DNA of 64,000 nucleotides from Mycobacterium sp. E3198. GTDB taxonomy: Bacteria; Actinomycetota; Actinomycetes; Mycobacteriales; Mycobacteriaceae. The notes beneath the pieces are model-generated. The model was not told the DNA's origin and made no database searches. It worked only from the letters and a program-made list of their open reading frames with translations. The stretch covers positions 28,894 through 92,893 of the forward strand of contig NZ_LZIS01000051.1 of the NCBI RefSeq assembly GCF_001667015.1, given 5' to 3'. This document shows positions 45,333 to 54,537 of the stretch, one piece after another. The position numbers were made by a program, and so were the translations under genes. How positions within the stretch are numbered: the stretch's first letter is position 1; each line of letters opens with the position of its first letter.

Positions 45333-47960
45333 GTGAGGACGCTGCTCGAGCGTGACGTGGTGCTGGCCGAGTTGGCTGGGTTGGGTCGGCGCGTGGCCGG
45401 CGGCGCCGGTCAGGTGGTGTTGTTGCGGGGGCCGGCCGGGGTGGGCAAGACCGCGGTCATCGACCGGTATGTCGAACAGTGGGGCCGGAAGGTGCAGGTG
45501 TTGCGGGGCTGGTGTGATCCGCTGTCGGCGCCGCGGCCGTTGGGGCCGCTGATCGACATGGCGGCCCAGCTGCCGGCCGACCAGGCGGCCGGGTTGGTAG
45601 CGGTGATCAATCGCGGTGAGCCCGAGGCGATTTACGCGGCGCTGTTGCGGCTGCTTGGTGTGGGTCACCCCTGGGTGTGTGTGATCGAGGATTTGCATTG
45701 GGCCGACGGAGCCACGCTGGATCTGCTGCGCTTCTTGGCCCGTCGTATCGGTAGCCTGCCGGTGCTGCTGATCGTGTCGTATCGCGACGACGAGGTCGGG
45801 CCCGCCCACCCGTTGGCGGTGGCGCTGGGCGATGTGGCGACGTGTGTCGCGGTCACCCGCGTCGAGGTGCGGCCGCTGAGCCGACGCGCTGTTGAGGTGC
45901 TGGCCGCCGGCAGCGGTGTGAACGCCGAGCTGCTGCACCAGCTCACTGGCGGGAATGCATTTTTTGTCACCGAAGTCCTGGCTGCCGGCCGCGATGCTTT
46001 GGGCGGGAATGCGTTGCCGCGCAGCGTGTCCGAGGCAGTGTGGGGCAGGTTGGGGCGGTTGACGCCGGCCGCGCGCGACGCCGCCTACGCCGTCGCGGTG
46101 TGCGGTCCGTGGATCGATGCGGACGTGGTTACCGTGGTGTGTCCGGGCGCGGCGCTGGACGAATGCTTGGCCGCGGGAGTTCTTGTCCCTGACGGCGCAG
46201 CGGTGGGGTTTCGGCATGAGTTGGCCCGCCGCGCCACGTTGAACCACATCCCCGACCACCAGCGCCGCCTGTTGCATGCCCGCGCGTTGGCTGTGCTGGC
46301 CGAAGATCCGGTTACGCCGGATACGTTGGGGGCATTGGCATTTCATGCCGATCAGGCCGGCGATGACGAGGAAGTCGTGCGGCATGGCGTGGCGGGCGCC
46401 AAGCGGGCCTCAGCGCTCGGCGCCAACCGACAGGCCGCCGATTTATACGCGCTGGTGCTGCGCCATGCCGAAACCGCATCACGCGAGCAGACGGTCGAGT
46501 GGCTGGAAGGCCACGCATTCGCCAGCTACCTCAGCGGGTCGGTCGAGGACGCGGCGGCGTCCTGGCGAGCGGCCATCATGCTACGCCGTGAGATGGGCGA
46601 CCGGCCCGGAGAAGGCGACGACCTGCGCTGGCTGTCACAGGTGCTGTGGCCGCTGGGCCACGTGACCGAGGCCGCCGAGGCCGGGCGCGCGGCGCTGCGG
46701 CTGCTCGAAGAGCTCGGCCCGTCTGAAGAACTGGCCTGGGCGCTGGTCAATGCGGCGGTGTTGGCGGCACACACCTACGACCCGGCGTGCGCGGACTATG
46801 CGGCCCGAGCCGTAGCGCTCGGCAGCGAGCTGGGCGAGCGCGCGGTCGTGATCAGGGCCCGTGGGGCGGCGGCGGTGGCCACCGTGTGTCGCAGCGACAC
46901 TGGGTGGGACGAGTTGGAGGCAGTATGGCGCGACGCGATCGCATTGCCAGGACTTGCCGAGCACGCTGGGATGATCGGAGCGTCCCTGTCCGTTTTCGCG
47001 GCCCTGCACTACCAGCTGGGTCGCACCGAGGGCTACATCGCCGACACGATTACGTTCTGCGCCGACCACGACTTGGGCATGTTCCAGCTCCTGGCCGTCG
47101 CCGCCGACGGGCTTGTGCAGCTGCACCGCGGCGATTGGGACCGTGCTGCAGCGCTCGCCGAGCACGTGCTGACCCGGCCCGGGCTGGCCCCGGTGCATCG
47201 AATCCTGGCGGTTATCACTGCAGCGTTGATCATGGCGCGCCGCGGGCAGCGACCCGTCGGGCCGCTGCTCGACGAGGCGCTCGGATGTACGGAACCTAAT
47301 GACTTCTTCCGTCTTGGGCCGGTGTGGGCCGCGCGCGCCGAGGCGGCGTGGCTGGCCGGCGATGACGACACCGCGCGCGCCGAGGCGCACAAGGGGCTGG
47401 TGTGCGCCACCGGTGTGATGGCCGATCCATGGCTGGCGGGCTCACTGCGCCGCTGGGCCCACCTAACCGGCGGCACGCCAGACGCGCCCGGGGCGGTCGA
47501 CAGCGTCACACCGTTCCGTTTTGAAGTCAGTGGCGATTGGCTGGCCGCCGCCGCCGAGTGGACCCGACTGGGTTGCCCCTACGACGCTGCCATCGCCCAA
47601 CTGAGCGGCGACATCGAAGCCGTGGAGGTCGCGCTGACCACCTTCCGCGGGCTCGGTGCCCGCGCCGCCACGCGGCGCGCCCAACAACGGTTGGCCCAGC
47701 TGCGTGGGCGCACCCACAGCGGGCGGCGCGCCGACACCCTGGCCGACCCCTACCAGCTGACCCGGCGCCAACGTGATGTGCTCGCGCTGCTCGTCGCCGG
47801 CCATAGCGACGCGAACATCGCGACCAAGCTGTGCATCAGTCCTAGAACCGCCGCCCACCACGTGGAAGCCATCCTGACCAAACTCGGCGTCAACAACCGG
47901 ACCCAAGCAGCCGCCGTCTACAAGGTAGAGACCGCAGCGGGCGGTCGTCGATCAAAATAG
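45333..47960 (+). CDS. Large ATP-binding LuxR-family regulator (LAL/MalT-like)
   Basis: An 875-residue regulator. An N-terminal AAA-type NTPase has Walker A RGPAGVGKT (32-40) and Walker B VCVIEDLHWADGATLDLL. A long helical TPR-like middle follows, and a C-terminal LuxR HTH sits at the end (LTRRQRDVLALLVAGHSDANIATKLCISPRTAAHHVEAILTKLGV). Such proteins sense a small molecule in the helical domain. GTG at 45333, with AGAGG upstream, is preferred because it starts just before the NTPase; starts further left would translate the left inverted repeat. The last 11 codons and the stop lie inside the right inverted repeat. The target is unknown; the PPE gene downstream is a candidate. Confidence 0.85.
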   Translation: MRTLLERDVVLAELAGLGRRVAGGAGQVVLLRGPAGVGKTAVIDRYVEQWGRKVQVLRGWCDPLSAPRPLGPLIDMAAQLPADQAAGLVAVINRGEPEAIYAALLRLLGVGHPWVCVIEDLHWADGATLDLLRFLARRIGSLPVLLIVSYRDDEVGPAHPLAVALGDVATCVAVTRVEVRPLSRRAVEVLAAGSGVNAELLHQLTGGNAFFVTEVLAAGRDALGGNALPRSVSEAVWGRLGRLTPAARDAAYAVAVCGPWIDADVVTVVCPGAALDECLAAGVLVPDGAAVGFRHELARRATLNHIPDHQRRLLHARALAVLAEDPVTPDTLGALAFHADQAGDDEEVVRHGVAGAKRASALGANRQAADLYALVLRHAETASREQTVEWLEGHAFASYLSGSVEDAAASWRAAIMLRREMGDRPGEGDDLRWLSQVLWPLGHVTEAAEAGRAALRLLEELGPSEELAWALVNAAVLAAHTYDPACADYAARAVALGSELGERAVVIRARGAAAVATVCRSDTGWDELEAVWRDAIALPGLAEHAGMIGASLSVFAALHYQLGRTEGYIADTITFCADHDLGMFQLLAVAADGLVQLHRGDWDRAAALAEHVLTRPGLAPVHRILAVITAALIMARRGQRPVGPLLDEALGCTEPNDFFRLGPVWAARAEAAWLAGDDDTARAEAHKGLVCATGVMADPWLAGSLRRWAHLTGGTPDAPGAVDSVTPFRFEVSGDWLAAAAEWTRLGCPYDAAIAQLSGDIEAVEVALTTFRGLGARAATRRAQQRLAQLRGRTHSGRRADTLADPYQLTRRQRDVLALLVAGHSDANIATKLCISPRTAAHHVEAILTKLGVNNRTQAAAVYKVETAAGGRRSK

Positions 47961-48007
47961 GCAAATTTGCCCATGCGCCGCGGCGCGTCGCCCGTCCATA
48001 CTGCGAA
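47928..48007 (-). repeat. Right 80-bp inverted repeat flanking the LuxR gene
   Basis: Reverse complement of 45210-45289 with eight mismatches. It covers the last 33 bases of the LuxR gene and 47 bases beyond, and holds the second GGCAAATTTGCC palindrome at 47960-47971, immediately at the stop codon and 188 bases upstream of the PPE start. No direct target-site duplication was found just outside the pair. Confidence 0.9.
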
Positions 48008-48158
48008 CGCGGGCGTCGATCCGATGGCGCACCACCACCATGGGGGAACGAAGATACTGTCAACCCCGCGGCGGCCTTGGCATTTGGGGAGGATTACTCG
48101 ATTCCAGATCGACGACGGGTCACCTCACCGGCGGTCGGCGGAAACGTAGGAGGCCACG

Positions 48159-49802
48159 ATGGCGAATTTTGCGGTGTTGCCGCCGGAAATCAATTCTCTG
48201 CTGATGTTCAGTGGTGCCGGTTCGGCGCCGATGCTTGAGGCGGCGGCAGCCTGGGAGGGCCTGGCTTCGGAGTTGGGGTCGGCGGCGTCGTCATTTTCCG
48301 CCGTTACCTCGGGGCTCGCCGGCCAAGCCTGGCAGGGCCCGGCGTCTGCGGCCATGGCGGCCGCGGCGGCACCCTATAGCGGATGGTTGAGCGCCGCGGC
48401 GGCGCAGGCTTCCGGTGCGGCCGGGCAAGCCCTGGCTGTGGTTAGCGCGTTCGAGGCGGCCCGGGCCGCGACGGTGCAGCCGCTCATGGTCGAGCTCAAT
48501 CGCAATTCCCTTGTGCAGATGGTGATGTCGAACTGGTTTGGGCTCAACGCGCCGGCGATCGCCGAACTGGAGGGCGACTACGAGGCGATGTGGGCCCAAG
48601 ACGTGGCGGCGATGGTCGGCTATCACGGCGGCGTTTCGGCGGCTGCCGCGCAGCTGATGCCCGCGCAGACCCTGCAGGACATCCTCGCCACCCTGCCCAA
48701 CATCGGAATCGGGAACAAGGGGAACGCCAACCTGGGCAACGGCAACACCGGCATTGCCAACCTCGGTAGCGGAAACACCGGCAACAACAACATCGGCGGC
48801 GGGAACGGCTTTGCGGGCGTGACGGCCAATGGGAATATCGGCTCCGGGAACCAGGGCAATGGAAACATCGGATTCGGCAACGGTTCCAACCCGGCTCTGG
48901 GTACCGATGCTGGCCACAATGTGGGCTTCGGCAACGCCGGCAGCAACAATTGGGGCTTCGGCAACGCCGGGGACGGGAACCGGGGCGTCGGAAACAGCGG
49001 CAACAACAACATCGGCGGCGGAAACGCCGGCAACAACAACATCGGCGGCGGGAACACCGGCAGCAACGACGTTGGCTTCGGGCTTGCCGGCAGCAACGAA
49101 ATCGGTATCGGCAACACCTATTTCAACACCGCCACCAACCAGTTCAGCTTCGGCGGACTGAACTCGGGCAGCGGCAACATCGGGATCGGCAACTCGGGTA
49201 CCGGCAACATCGGCTTCTTCAACTCCGGCAGCGGCAACGTCGGCTTCCTCTCCACGGGCACCAACATCCATTTCCCGGGCCAGCTCAACAGCTTTGGCTT
49301 CGGGAACGCGGGCGCCGGCAACATCGGCTTCGGCAACGCGGGCGACTGGAATTTCGGCTTTGGGAACTCGAGCAACGTCAACACCGGTTTCGGAAACTCG
49401 GGCGGACTTGACACCGGCTTCGGCAACGGCGGCGCTTTCAACACCGGGTTCTGGAACTCCGGCAACGTCAACACAGGCTGGGGAGATTCCGGCAGCATCA
49501 ACACGGGCGCGTGGAATTCGGGGCTGGTCAATACGGGCTTCGGCTTCACCACCGACACCGGCGCCAGCCACTCGGGATTCAACAACACCGGCACAAATGT
49601 TTCCGGGATCAACAACACCGGCACGAGCGGATTCGTCTCGGGCCTCTTCAACACCGTCGTCGGCGGGGGTGCAATCTCCGGGATTGGCAACACCGGCGTC
49701 CCCACGTTCAACCCTCTCTTTAGAGGCTCGGACTCCGGCTTCTTCAACACGGGCACCGACCTGGCGGGTTTCTTCAGCCTCGCTCGACTGCTGGCGGGTT
49801 AG
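48159..49802 (+). CDS. PPE-MPTR family protein
   Basis: A 547-residue PPE protein. The N-terminal 180-residue PPE domain begins [21 protein letters not shown] (PPE at 8-10) and has the WxG motif in GQAWQGPAS. The rest is MPTR, dozens of pentapeptide-like NxGxGN repeats ([15 protein letters not shown]). PPE proteins are exported by ESX type VII systems, usually with a PE partner; no PE gene precedes this one. TAGGAGG stands 6 bases before the ATG. It lies 198 bases after the LuxR gene, with an inverted repeat between them. Confidence 0.93.
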   Translation: MANFAVLPPEINSLLMFSGAGSAPMLEAAAAWEGLASELGSAASSFSAVTSGLAGQAWQGPASAAMAAAAAPYSGWLSAAAAQASGAAGQALAVVSAFEAARAATVQPLMVELNRNSLVQMVMSNWFGLNAPAIAELEGDYEAMWAQDVAAMVGYHGGVSAAAAQLMPAQTLQDILATLPNIGIGNKGNANLGNGNTGIANLGSGNTGNNNIGGGNGFAGVTANGNIGSGNQGNGNIGFGNGSNPALGTDAGHNVGFGNAGSNNWGFGNAGDGNRGVGNSGNNNIGGGNAGNNNIGGGNTGSNDVGFGLAGSNEIGIGNTYFNTATNQFSFGGLNSGSGNIGIGNSGTGNIGFFNSGSGNVGFLSTGTNIHFPGQLNSFGFGNAGAGNIGFGNAGDWNFGFGNSSNVNTGFGNSGGLDTGFGNGGAFNTGFWNSGNVNTGWGDSGSINTGAWNSGLVNTGFGFTTDTGASHSGFNNTGTNVSGINNTGTSGFVSGLFNTVVGGGAISGIGNTGVPTFNPLFRGSDSGFFNTGTDLAGFFSLARLLAG

Positions 49803-49992
49803 GGACGGTCGCATAGCAATCCCGCGAGTCCCGCGACCCTACGGACTTCATTCCGCGCCGCCGATAACACCCGACTCTGTCGTTAGCATCGCGACACCTT
49901 TACCGGTCACCTGCCGCGGGTTGAGTTGCACCGAAAGTGATGTCACTGCTAACCGGAGGCGACATCATCACCAGCAACAACACACACTGATC

Positions 49993-50024
49993 TCACTTTA
50001 ATGTCATTTATGACATTAAAGTGA
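49993..50024. promoter_or_regulatory. Perfect 32-bp AT-rich palindrome
   Basis: Two exact 15-base arms, TCACTTTAATGTCAT and ATGACATTAAAGTGA, around TT. The centre has the form ATGT-N8-ACAT, the consensus reported for PadR-family operators. It could instead be a two-dimer operator or a transcript-end hairpin of the PPE gene. No PadR gene lies in the window. Confidence 0.7.
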
Positions 50025-50149
50025 CGCCGAATCTGGGAACCCACAGCACCAGAACTGAGAACCGATTTGAATTGCGATCCCTCCCTGGCGACCCGTTGCC
50101 GTCGAGTAGCCTGCGAGTCTATTGGGCACGTCCTGTGACCAGGGCAACA

Positions 50150-50167
50150 TAGTTAGTGGGCTAACTA
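50150..50167. promoter_or_regulatory. 18-bp palindrome, candidate MarR operator
   Basis: TAGTTAG-TGGG-CTAACTA, an exact 7-4-7 inverted repeat ending 18 bases before the marR start. The position is right for autorepression by the encoded MarR protein. Confidence 0.72.
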
Positions 50168-50185
50168 TTAGGGTACCATACGAAT

Positions 50186-50677
50186 ATGGCCGCGCCGACC
50201 GCACCGGAAATCGACCCACTTGCGCTCGAGCAGCAGGTGTGTTTCGCGCTGAGCATCACCAACCGCGCCGTTCTGGCCGTCTACCGGCCGCTGCTGGAGC
50301 CGCTGGGACTGACCCATCCCCAATATCTGGTGATGCTGACGCTCTGGGATCATCACAAGACACCAGCGGGACGGCAGAAACCGCTGTCGGTCAAGGAGAT
50401 CGCCGCCACGTTGCAGATGGATTCGGCCACGCTGTCACCGATGCTCAAGCGCCTGGAGGCGCTCGGCCTGGTCACCCGCACCCGCAACGCCGACGACGAG
50501 CGTTCGACCGACGTCAAGCTCACCGCCGGCGGCACCGCCCTGCGCCGGCGCGCGCTGCAGATCCCGCCGGCCGTGGTCGCACGGCTGGACGTCGACATGG
50601 ACGAGCTGCGGCACCTGCACCAGGTGCTAACCCGGATCAACGCCGCCGCCCTGGCAGCCGGCGCCCTACAGACCTAA
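50186..50677 (+). CDS. MarR/OhrR-type transcriptional regulator
   Basis: A 163-residue winged-helix MarR protein. It has LTHPQYLVMLTLWDH, the recognition helix block SVKEIAATLQMDSATLSPMLKRLEALGLVTR and the wing RNADDERSTDVKLT. Cys19 in QQVCFALSITNRAVLAVYRPLL matches the peroxide-sensing Cys of OhrR proteins, so oxidative control is likely. No ohr gene is next to it; the downstream partner is DUF5313. The ATG is 18 bases after the palindrome, and no strong ribosome site is seen, so the message may have a very short leader. Confidence 0.85.
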   Translation: MAAPTAPEIDPLALEQQVCFALSITNRAVLAVYRPLLEPLGLTHPQYLVMLTLWDHHKTPAGRQKPLSVKEIAATLQMDSATLSPMLKRLEALGLVTRTRNADDERSTDVKLTAGGTALRRRALQIPPAVVARLDVDMDELRHLHQVLTRINAAALAAGALQT

Positions 50678-50693
50678 ACCACTAGGAGCCCTC

Positions 50694-51113
50694 ATGACCA
50701 GCACCAAACCCAACCCCTGGCAATACATCGCCTACTCGTACGGGCGGCAGCTACCCGATTCGATGCGCGACTGGGTCGCCAACGATCTGGCGGGCCAAGG
50801 CGCCGTGCGCCGGCACATGATCCGGTGGGCCATCCCGCCGCTGTTCGTTCTCGCACCCTTCTGGCTGCTGCCCGCGTCGCTGTACGTGCATACCGAGATG
50901 ACGGTGCCGCTCTACATCTGGGCCCTGCTGATTTCGCTTGCGCTGAACAAGGTCTGGCGCCGCCACCGGCTGGCGCAACATGGCCTCAACCCGAACCTGG
51001 TCGACGTGCTCAAAAACAAGAAGCAGGCCAAGATGCACGAGGACTACGCCCGCCGCTACGGCCCGCGCCCCGAATCGGCCGCGTGGCAGGACAACAGCAA
51101 CCCGTTTACCTAA
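50694..51113 (+). CDS. DUF5313-type small membrane protein
   Basis: A 139-residue protein recognised as the mycobacterial DUF5313 type. It starts MTSTKPNPWQYIAYSYGRQLPDSMRDWV; two membrane helices follow (WAIPPLFVLAPFWLLPASLYV and VPLYIWALLISLALNKVW), then a basic tail (KNKKQAKMHEDYARRYGPRP). CTAGGAG precedes the ATG. It is 16 bases after marR and likely in its operon, so probably induced when the MarR protein is oxidised or bound. The function is unknown. It converges on proB with a 5-base gap. Confidence 0.75.
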   Translation: MTSTKPNPWQYIAYSYGRQLPDSMRDWVANDLAGQGAVRRHMIRWAIPPLFVLAPFWLLPASLYVHTEMTVPLYIWALLISLALNKVWRRHRLAQHGLNPNLVDVLKNKKQAKMHEDYARRYGPRPESAAWQDNSNPFT

Positions 51114-51118
51114 GCCGG

Positions 51119-52222
51119 CTACACCGCGACCAGGTCGTCGGCGTGCACCGCGGGCCGGCGCAGCTCGCCGGGCAGGTCGGACGTCGACCGCCCCATCATC
51201 GTGGCCAGTTCCGTGGCGTCGTAGGCGACCACGCCGCGCGCCACCATGGTCGTGTCTGGTCCGCGCAGTTCGACCACGTCGCCGGCGTAGAACCGCCCAG
51301 AGACCGTGGTGATCCCCGCGGCCAGCAGCGAGCGGCGCTGCCGCAGCACGGCGCGCACCGCCCCCTCGTCCAGGGTCAGCGAACCGGCCGCCTCGGCGGC
51401 GTACCGCACCCAGAACCGGCGGGCCGACATCCGGTCCGCCCGTGCCGCGAACACCGTCCCGGTTGAGGCGTCGGTGAGCGCGGTCGCGGCGTCGGACGCG
51501 GCGGCCAGCAGCACCGGGACCCCGGCGTCGGCGGCCAGCAGCGCCGAGGACATCTTGGACGCCATGCCGCCGGTGCCCAGGTCGCTGCCCGGGCCGGCGA
51601 CCACACCGGCCAGGTCCGCCGAGCCGGACACCTCGGGAATGAACTTGGCGCCCTTCATCTTTCGCGGATCGGCGTCGTAGAGCCCGTCGATGTCGGAGAG
51701 CAGCACCAACGCCTCGGCCCCGACCAGGTGGGCCACCAGCGCCGAGAGCCGGTCGTTGTCGCCGAACCGGATCTCGTTGGTGGCCACGGTGTCGTTTTCG
51801 TTGACGATCGCCACCGCGTGCAGCGCGCGCAGCCGGTCCAGGGTGCGCTGGGCGTTGGTGTGTGAGGCCCGCACCGAGATGTCGTGCGCGGTCAAAAGCA
51901 CCTGCCCGACGGTGCGGCCGTAGCGGGCGAACGCCGCGCTCCACGAGTTCACCAGCGCCACCTGTCCGACGCTGGCCGCGGCCTGCTTGGTGGCGAGATC
52001 CTTTGGGCGGCGGGATAATCCGAGCGGCTCGATGCCGGCGGCGATCGCGCCTGAGGAGACGATGACCACGTCGGTGCCCGCCTTCATCCGGGCCTCGATC
52101 GCGTCGGCCAGCCCGGCCAGCCGGCCGCCGTCGAACACCCCGGCCGGGGTGGTCAGCGCGTTCGTCCCGACCTTGACCACGAGGCTGCGCGCGGTGCGGA
52201 TGGCGTCGCGATGTGCGCTCAC
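51119..52222 (-). CDS. proB: Glutamate 5-kinase ProB
   Basis: A 367-residue ProB, homologue of Rv2439c: ATP-dependent phosphorylation of glutamate, the first step of proline synthesis. The amino-acid kinase domain has [21 protein letters not shown] and [20 protein letters not shown]-terminal PUA domain covers about 275-360 ([15 protein letters not shown]). The start GTG at 52222 overlaps the obg stop as GTGA. ProA acts next and is encoded 19 kb away. Confidence 0.95.
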   Translation of the reverse strand: MSAHRDAIRTARSLVVKVGTNALTTPAGVFDGGRLAGLADAIEARMKAGTDVVIVSSGAIAAGIEPLGLSRRPKDLATKQAAASVGQVALVNSWSAAFARYGRTVGQVLLTAHDISVRASHTNAQRTLDRLRALHAVAIVNENDTVATNEIRFGDNDRLSALVAHLVGAEALVLLSDIDGLYDADPRKMKGAKFIPEVSGSADLAGVVAGPGSDLGTGGMASKMSSALLAADAGVPVLLAAASDAATALTDASTGTVFAARADRMSARRFWVRYAAEAAGSLTLDEGAVRAVLRQRRSLLAAGITTVSGRFYAGDVVELRGPDTTMVARGVVAYDATELATMMGRSTSDLPGELRRPAVHADDLVAV

Positions 52223-53661
52223 GACGAGTCACCGCGTTCGCGCCGCCGACGGCGGGCCGCCTTGCGCTCGGCGGCGCCGGCACGTTCGGTGCGTTCCAGC
52301 CGCGCGTCGGTGCCCCGGCCCGACAACGCGACGTGCTGTCCCGCGGGGGTTTGCGGCTCCCAGTCGAAGGTCATCTCCCCGATGGTCACGGCGCAGCCCG
52401 TCCGCGCGCCGAGCCGCAGCAGTTCGTCCTCGACCCCGAGACGCGCCAGGCGATCGGCCAGGTAACCCACCGCTTCGTCGTTGTCGAAATTGGTCTGCCC
52501 CACCCAGCGCTCGGGCCGCGCGCCGGTGACCACGAAGCCGCCCTCGCCGTCCGGCTCGACGGTGAAGCCGCTGTCGTCGACGGGCACCGGGCGAATCACC
52601 GGGCGCCGCGGCACGATCTGCGGCCGTGCGGCGTTGTACTCCGAGACCATGTGCCATAGCCCAAAGATCAAGGGCTGCAATCCCTCCCGCGCGACGGTCG
52701 ACACCAGGAAAACGGGCCAGCCGCGCTCGGCGATCTCGTCGCGGACGAATTCGGCCAGTTCGCGGCCCTCGGGCACGTCGATCTTGTTGAGCACCACCGC
52801 GCGCGGCCGCTCGGCGAGGTCGCCCAGCGCCGCGTCCGCCTGCAGCGTCGGGGTGTAGGCGGCGAGCTCGGCCTCCAGCGCGTCGATGTCGGAGATGGGG
52901 TCGCGCCCGGGTTCGGCGGTGGCGCAGTCGACGACGTGCACCAGCACGGCGCACCGCTCGATGTGCCGGAGAAATTCCAGGCCCAGGCCGCGGCCCTGCG
53001 ACGCACCCGGGATCAGGCCCGGCACATCGGCGATCGTGAACGTGTGCTCCCCCGCCGACACCACGCCGAGATTGGGCACCAGCGTGGTGAACGGGTAGTC
53101 GGCGATTTTCGGTTTGGCCGCCGAGATCGCCGACACCAGCGAGGATTTGCCGGCCGAGGGGAACCCGATCAGCCCCACGTCCGCGACGGTCTTGAGCTCC
53201 AGCGTCAGGTCGCGGGACTGCCCCGGTTCCCCGAGCAGCGCGAAGCCCGGGGCCTTGCGGGCGCGCGAGGCCAGCGCGGCGTTGCCCAGGCCGCCGCGGC
53301 CCCCGGCGGCCGCCTCGAACCGGGTGCCCGCGCCCACCAGGTCGGCGAGCAGCCGGCCGTTTTCGTCCAGCACCACGGTGCCGTCGGGGACCTTGACCTC
53401 CAGGTCCGAGCCGGCGGCGCCGTCGCGGTTGTTGCCCATCCCCTGCTTGCCCGAGGGCGCGGTGACGTGCGGATGGAAATGGAAGTCCAGCAGGGTGTGC
53501 ACCTGCGGGTCGACGACCAGGACGATGCTGCCGCCGCGGCCGCCGTTGCCCCCATCGGGGCCGCCGAGCGGCTTGAATTTCTCGCGGTGCACGGACGCGC
53601 AGCCGTTTCCGCCGGAACCCGCCCGAGCGTGGATGACGACGCGGTCGACGAACCGGGGCAT
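52219..53661 (-). CDS. obg: GTPase Obg (CgtA)
   Basis: A 480-residue Obg GTPase, homologue of Rv2440c, acting in large-subunit assembly and stress response. The glycine-rich N-terminal OBG domain ([21 protein letters not shown]) is followed by the G domain, with G1 [11 protein letters not shown]3 DVPGL and G4 NKID. A C-terminal OCT domain covers about 360-430. ATG at 53661 with GAGGACC upstream gives [15 protein letters not shown]; five extra codons upstream are not needed. It is in the rplU-rpmA-obg-proB operon. Confidence 0.96.
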   Translation of the reverse strand: MPRFVDRVVIHARAGSGGNGCASVHREKFKPLGGPDGGNGGRGGSIVLVVDPQVHTLLDFHFHPHVTAPSGKQGMGNNRDGAAGSDLEVKVPDGTVVLDENGRLLADLVGAGTRFEAAAGGRGGLGNAALASRARKAPGFALLGEPGQSRDLTLELKTVADVGLIGFPSAGKSSLVSAISAAKPKIADYPFTTLVPNLGVVSAGEHTFTIADVPGLIPGASQGRGLGLEFLRHIERCAVLVHVVDCATAEPGRDPISDIDALEAELAAYTPTLQADAALGDLAERPRAVVLNKIDVPEGRELAEFVRDEIAERGWPVFLVSTVAREGLQPLIFGLWHMVSEYNAARPQIVPRRPVIRPVPVDDSGFTVEPDGEGGFVVTGARPERWVGQTNFDNDEAVGYLADRLARLGVEDELLRLGARTGCAVTIGEMTFDWEPQTPAGQHVALSGRGTDARLERTERAGAAERKAARRRRRERGDSS

Positions 53662-53724
53662 CGAGGGTCCTCTCAACTGCCGCGGGCGCGATGCGGGCCG
53701 CGCATCGGGCCCGGGCGCCGGCGC

Positions 53725-53991
53725 CTAGTCGGTGGGCTGCCCGGCCGCGACGATGCTGACGGTCTTGCGGCCGCGCTTGACCCCGAACTCGACGGCTCCG
53801 GACTCCTTGGCGAACAGCGTGTCGTCGCCGCCACGGCCGACGCCCGCGCCGGGGTGGAATTTGGTGCCGCGCTGGCGGATCAGGATCTCGCCGGCCTTGA
53901 CGACCTGGCCGCCGAACCGCTTCACACCCAGCCGCTGCGCGGCGGAGTCGCGGCCGTTGCGCGAACTGGACGCGCCCTTCTTGTGTGCCAT
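53725..53991 (-). CDS. rpmA: 50S ribosomal protein L27
   Basis: An 88-residue L27, the subunit whose N-terminus reaches the peptidyl-transferase centre. It starts [28 protein letters not shown]; there is no cleavable N-terminal extension of the Firmicutes kind. It is 13 bases after rplU, in the standard rplU-rpmA-obg order. Confidence 0.98.
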   Translation of the reverse strand: MAHKKGASSSRNGRDSAAQRLGVKRFGGQVVKAGEILIRQRGTKFHPGAGVGRGGDDTLFAKESGAVEFGVKRGRKTVSIVAAGQPTD

Positions 53992-54004
53992 GTCTCTCGC
54001 CTTA

Positions 54005-54316
54005 CTACTTGATGCCCGTGACCTTCAGGACCGTCAGCTGCTGACGGTGTCCCTGACGCTTGTGGTAGCCGGTCTTGTTCTTGAACTTGTGGATGCGGAT
54101 CTTCGGGCCCTTGGTGTGCTCGAGCACCTCACCGGTCACCGCAACCTTGGCCAACGCGGCCGCGTCGCTGGTGACCTTGGCGCCGTCGACGACGAGGGCC
54201 ACCGGCAGCGTCACGTTCGCACCCGGCTCGGAGTCCAGCTTCTCGACCTTGACCACGTCACCGACGGCGACCTTGTACTGCTTGCCGCCGGTCTTGACGA
54301 TTGCGTAGGTCGCCAT
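54005..54316 (-). CDS. rplU: 50S ribosomal protein L21
   Basis: A 103-residue L21. It begins [20 protein letters not shown] and carries the L21 signature [26 protein letters not shown] at 54316 follows AGGCAGGAG; the longer upstream frame would translate the leader. It is the first gene of the operon, with a strong-looking promoter and two leader hairpins upstream. Confidence 0.98.
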   Translation of the reverse strand: MATYAIVKTGGKQYKVAVGDVVKVEKLDSEPGANVTLPVALVVDGAKVTSDAAALAKVAVTGEVLEHTKGPKIRIHKFKNKTGYHKRQGHRQQLTVLKVTGIK

Positions 54317-54392
54317 CGTTGCTCCTGCCTCTTTCTGCTGGCCGCGCGCATGCCACCGGCCTGTGCGTGGTGGGTCTGGGGTGCGGGTCCGC

Positions 54393-54435
54393 CTCCGGTG
54401 CAGACCGGAGCCCGGCGGTCCCGCCCGCCGCCGGC
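54393..54435 (-). promoter_or_regulatory. Two tandem hairpins in the rplU leader
   Basis: Hairpin 1: CTCCGGT-GCAG-ACCGGAG (54393-54410, plus-strand reading, exact 7-bp stem). Hairpin 2: CCGGCGG and CCGCCGG around 10 bases (54412-54435). Both lie within the roughly 140-base leader between promoter and rplU start, a place where ribosomal operons often carry an autoregulatory structure. Confidence 0.55.
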
Positions 54436-54463
54436 CAAGTCTGGCCTGACGACAACTGTCCAA

Positions 54464-54493
54464 GGGTACTTGACCAGCGGCTACAGGGTCAAA
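54464..54493 (-). promoter_or_regulatory. SigA-type promoter of the rplU-rpmA-obg-proB operon
   Basis: On the minus strand TTGACC (54493-54488), an 18-base spacer and TACCCT (54469-54464), a good fit to the mycobacterial TTGAC / TAnnnT pattern. Transcription would begin near 54457, giving a leader of about 140 bases before rplU. It lies between the rne stop (54538) and rplU, so the operon can be expressed apart from rne. Confidence 0.7.
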
Positions 54494-54537
54494 CCGGCCG
54501 CAAATGACTGCCGGCGGACGCCCCGGGTCGGCGCAGG

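Larger units (their letters stand above)
49803..50185. other. Intergenic region with three palindromes
   Basis: 383 bases without a supported gene. It holds AGTGA-TG-TCACT (49936-49947), the 32-bp AT-rich palindrome (49993-50024) and the MarR-proximal palindrome (50150-50167). A 16-codon frame at 49940-49990 (MSLLTGGDIITSNNTH) overlaps the first palindrome but has no ribosome site. It is distinctly more AT-rich than its surroundings near 49990-50030 and 50145-50180. Confidence 0.65.

Noticed and set aside
48690..49500. CRISPR-like periodic repeats in the PPE gene
   Set aside because: The period reflects coded NxGxGN pentapeptides in frame; units are not separated by unique spacers of constant length.
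49940..49990. 16-codon reading frame MSLLTGGDIITSNNTH
   Set aside because: No ribosome site and overlap with a palindrome; too short to support by sequence alone.
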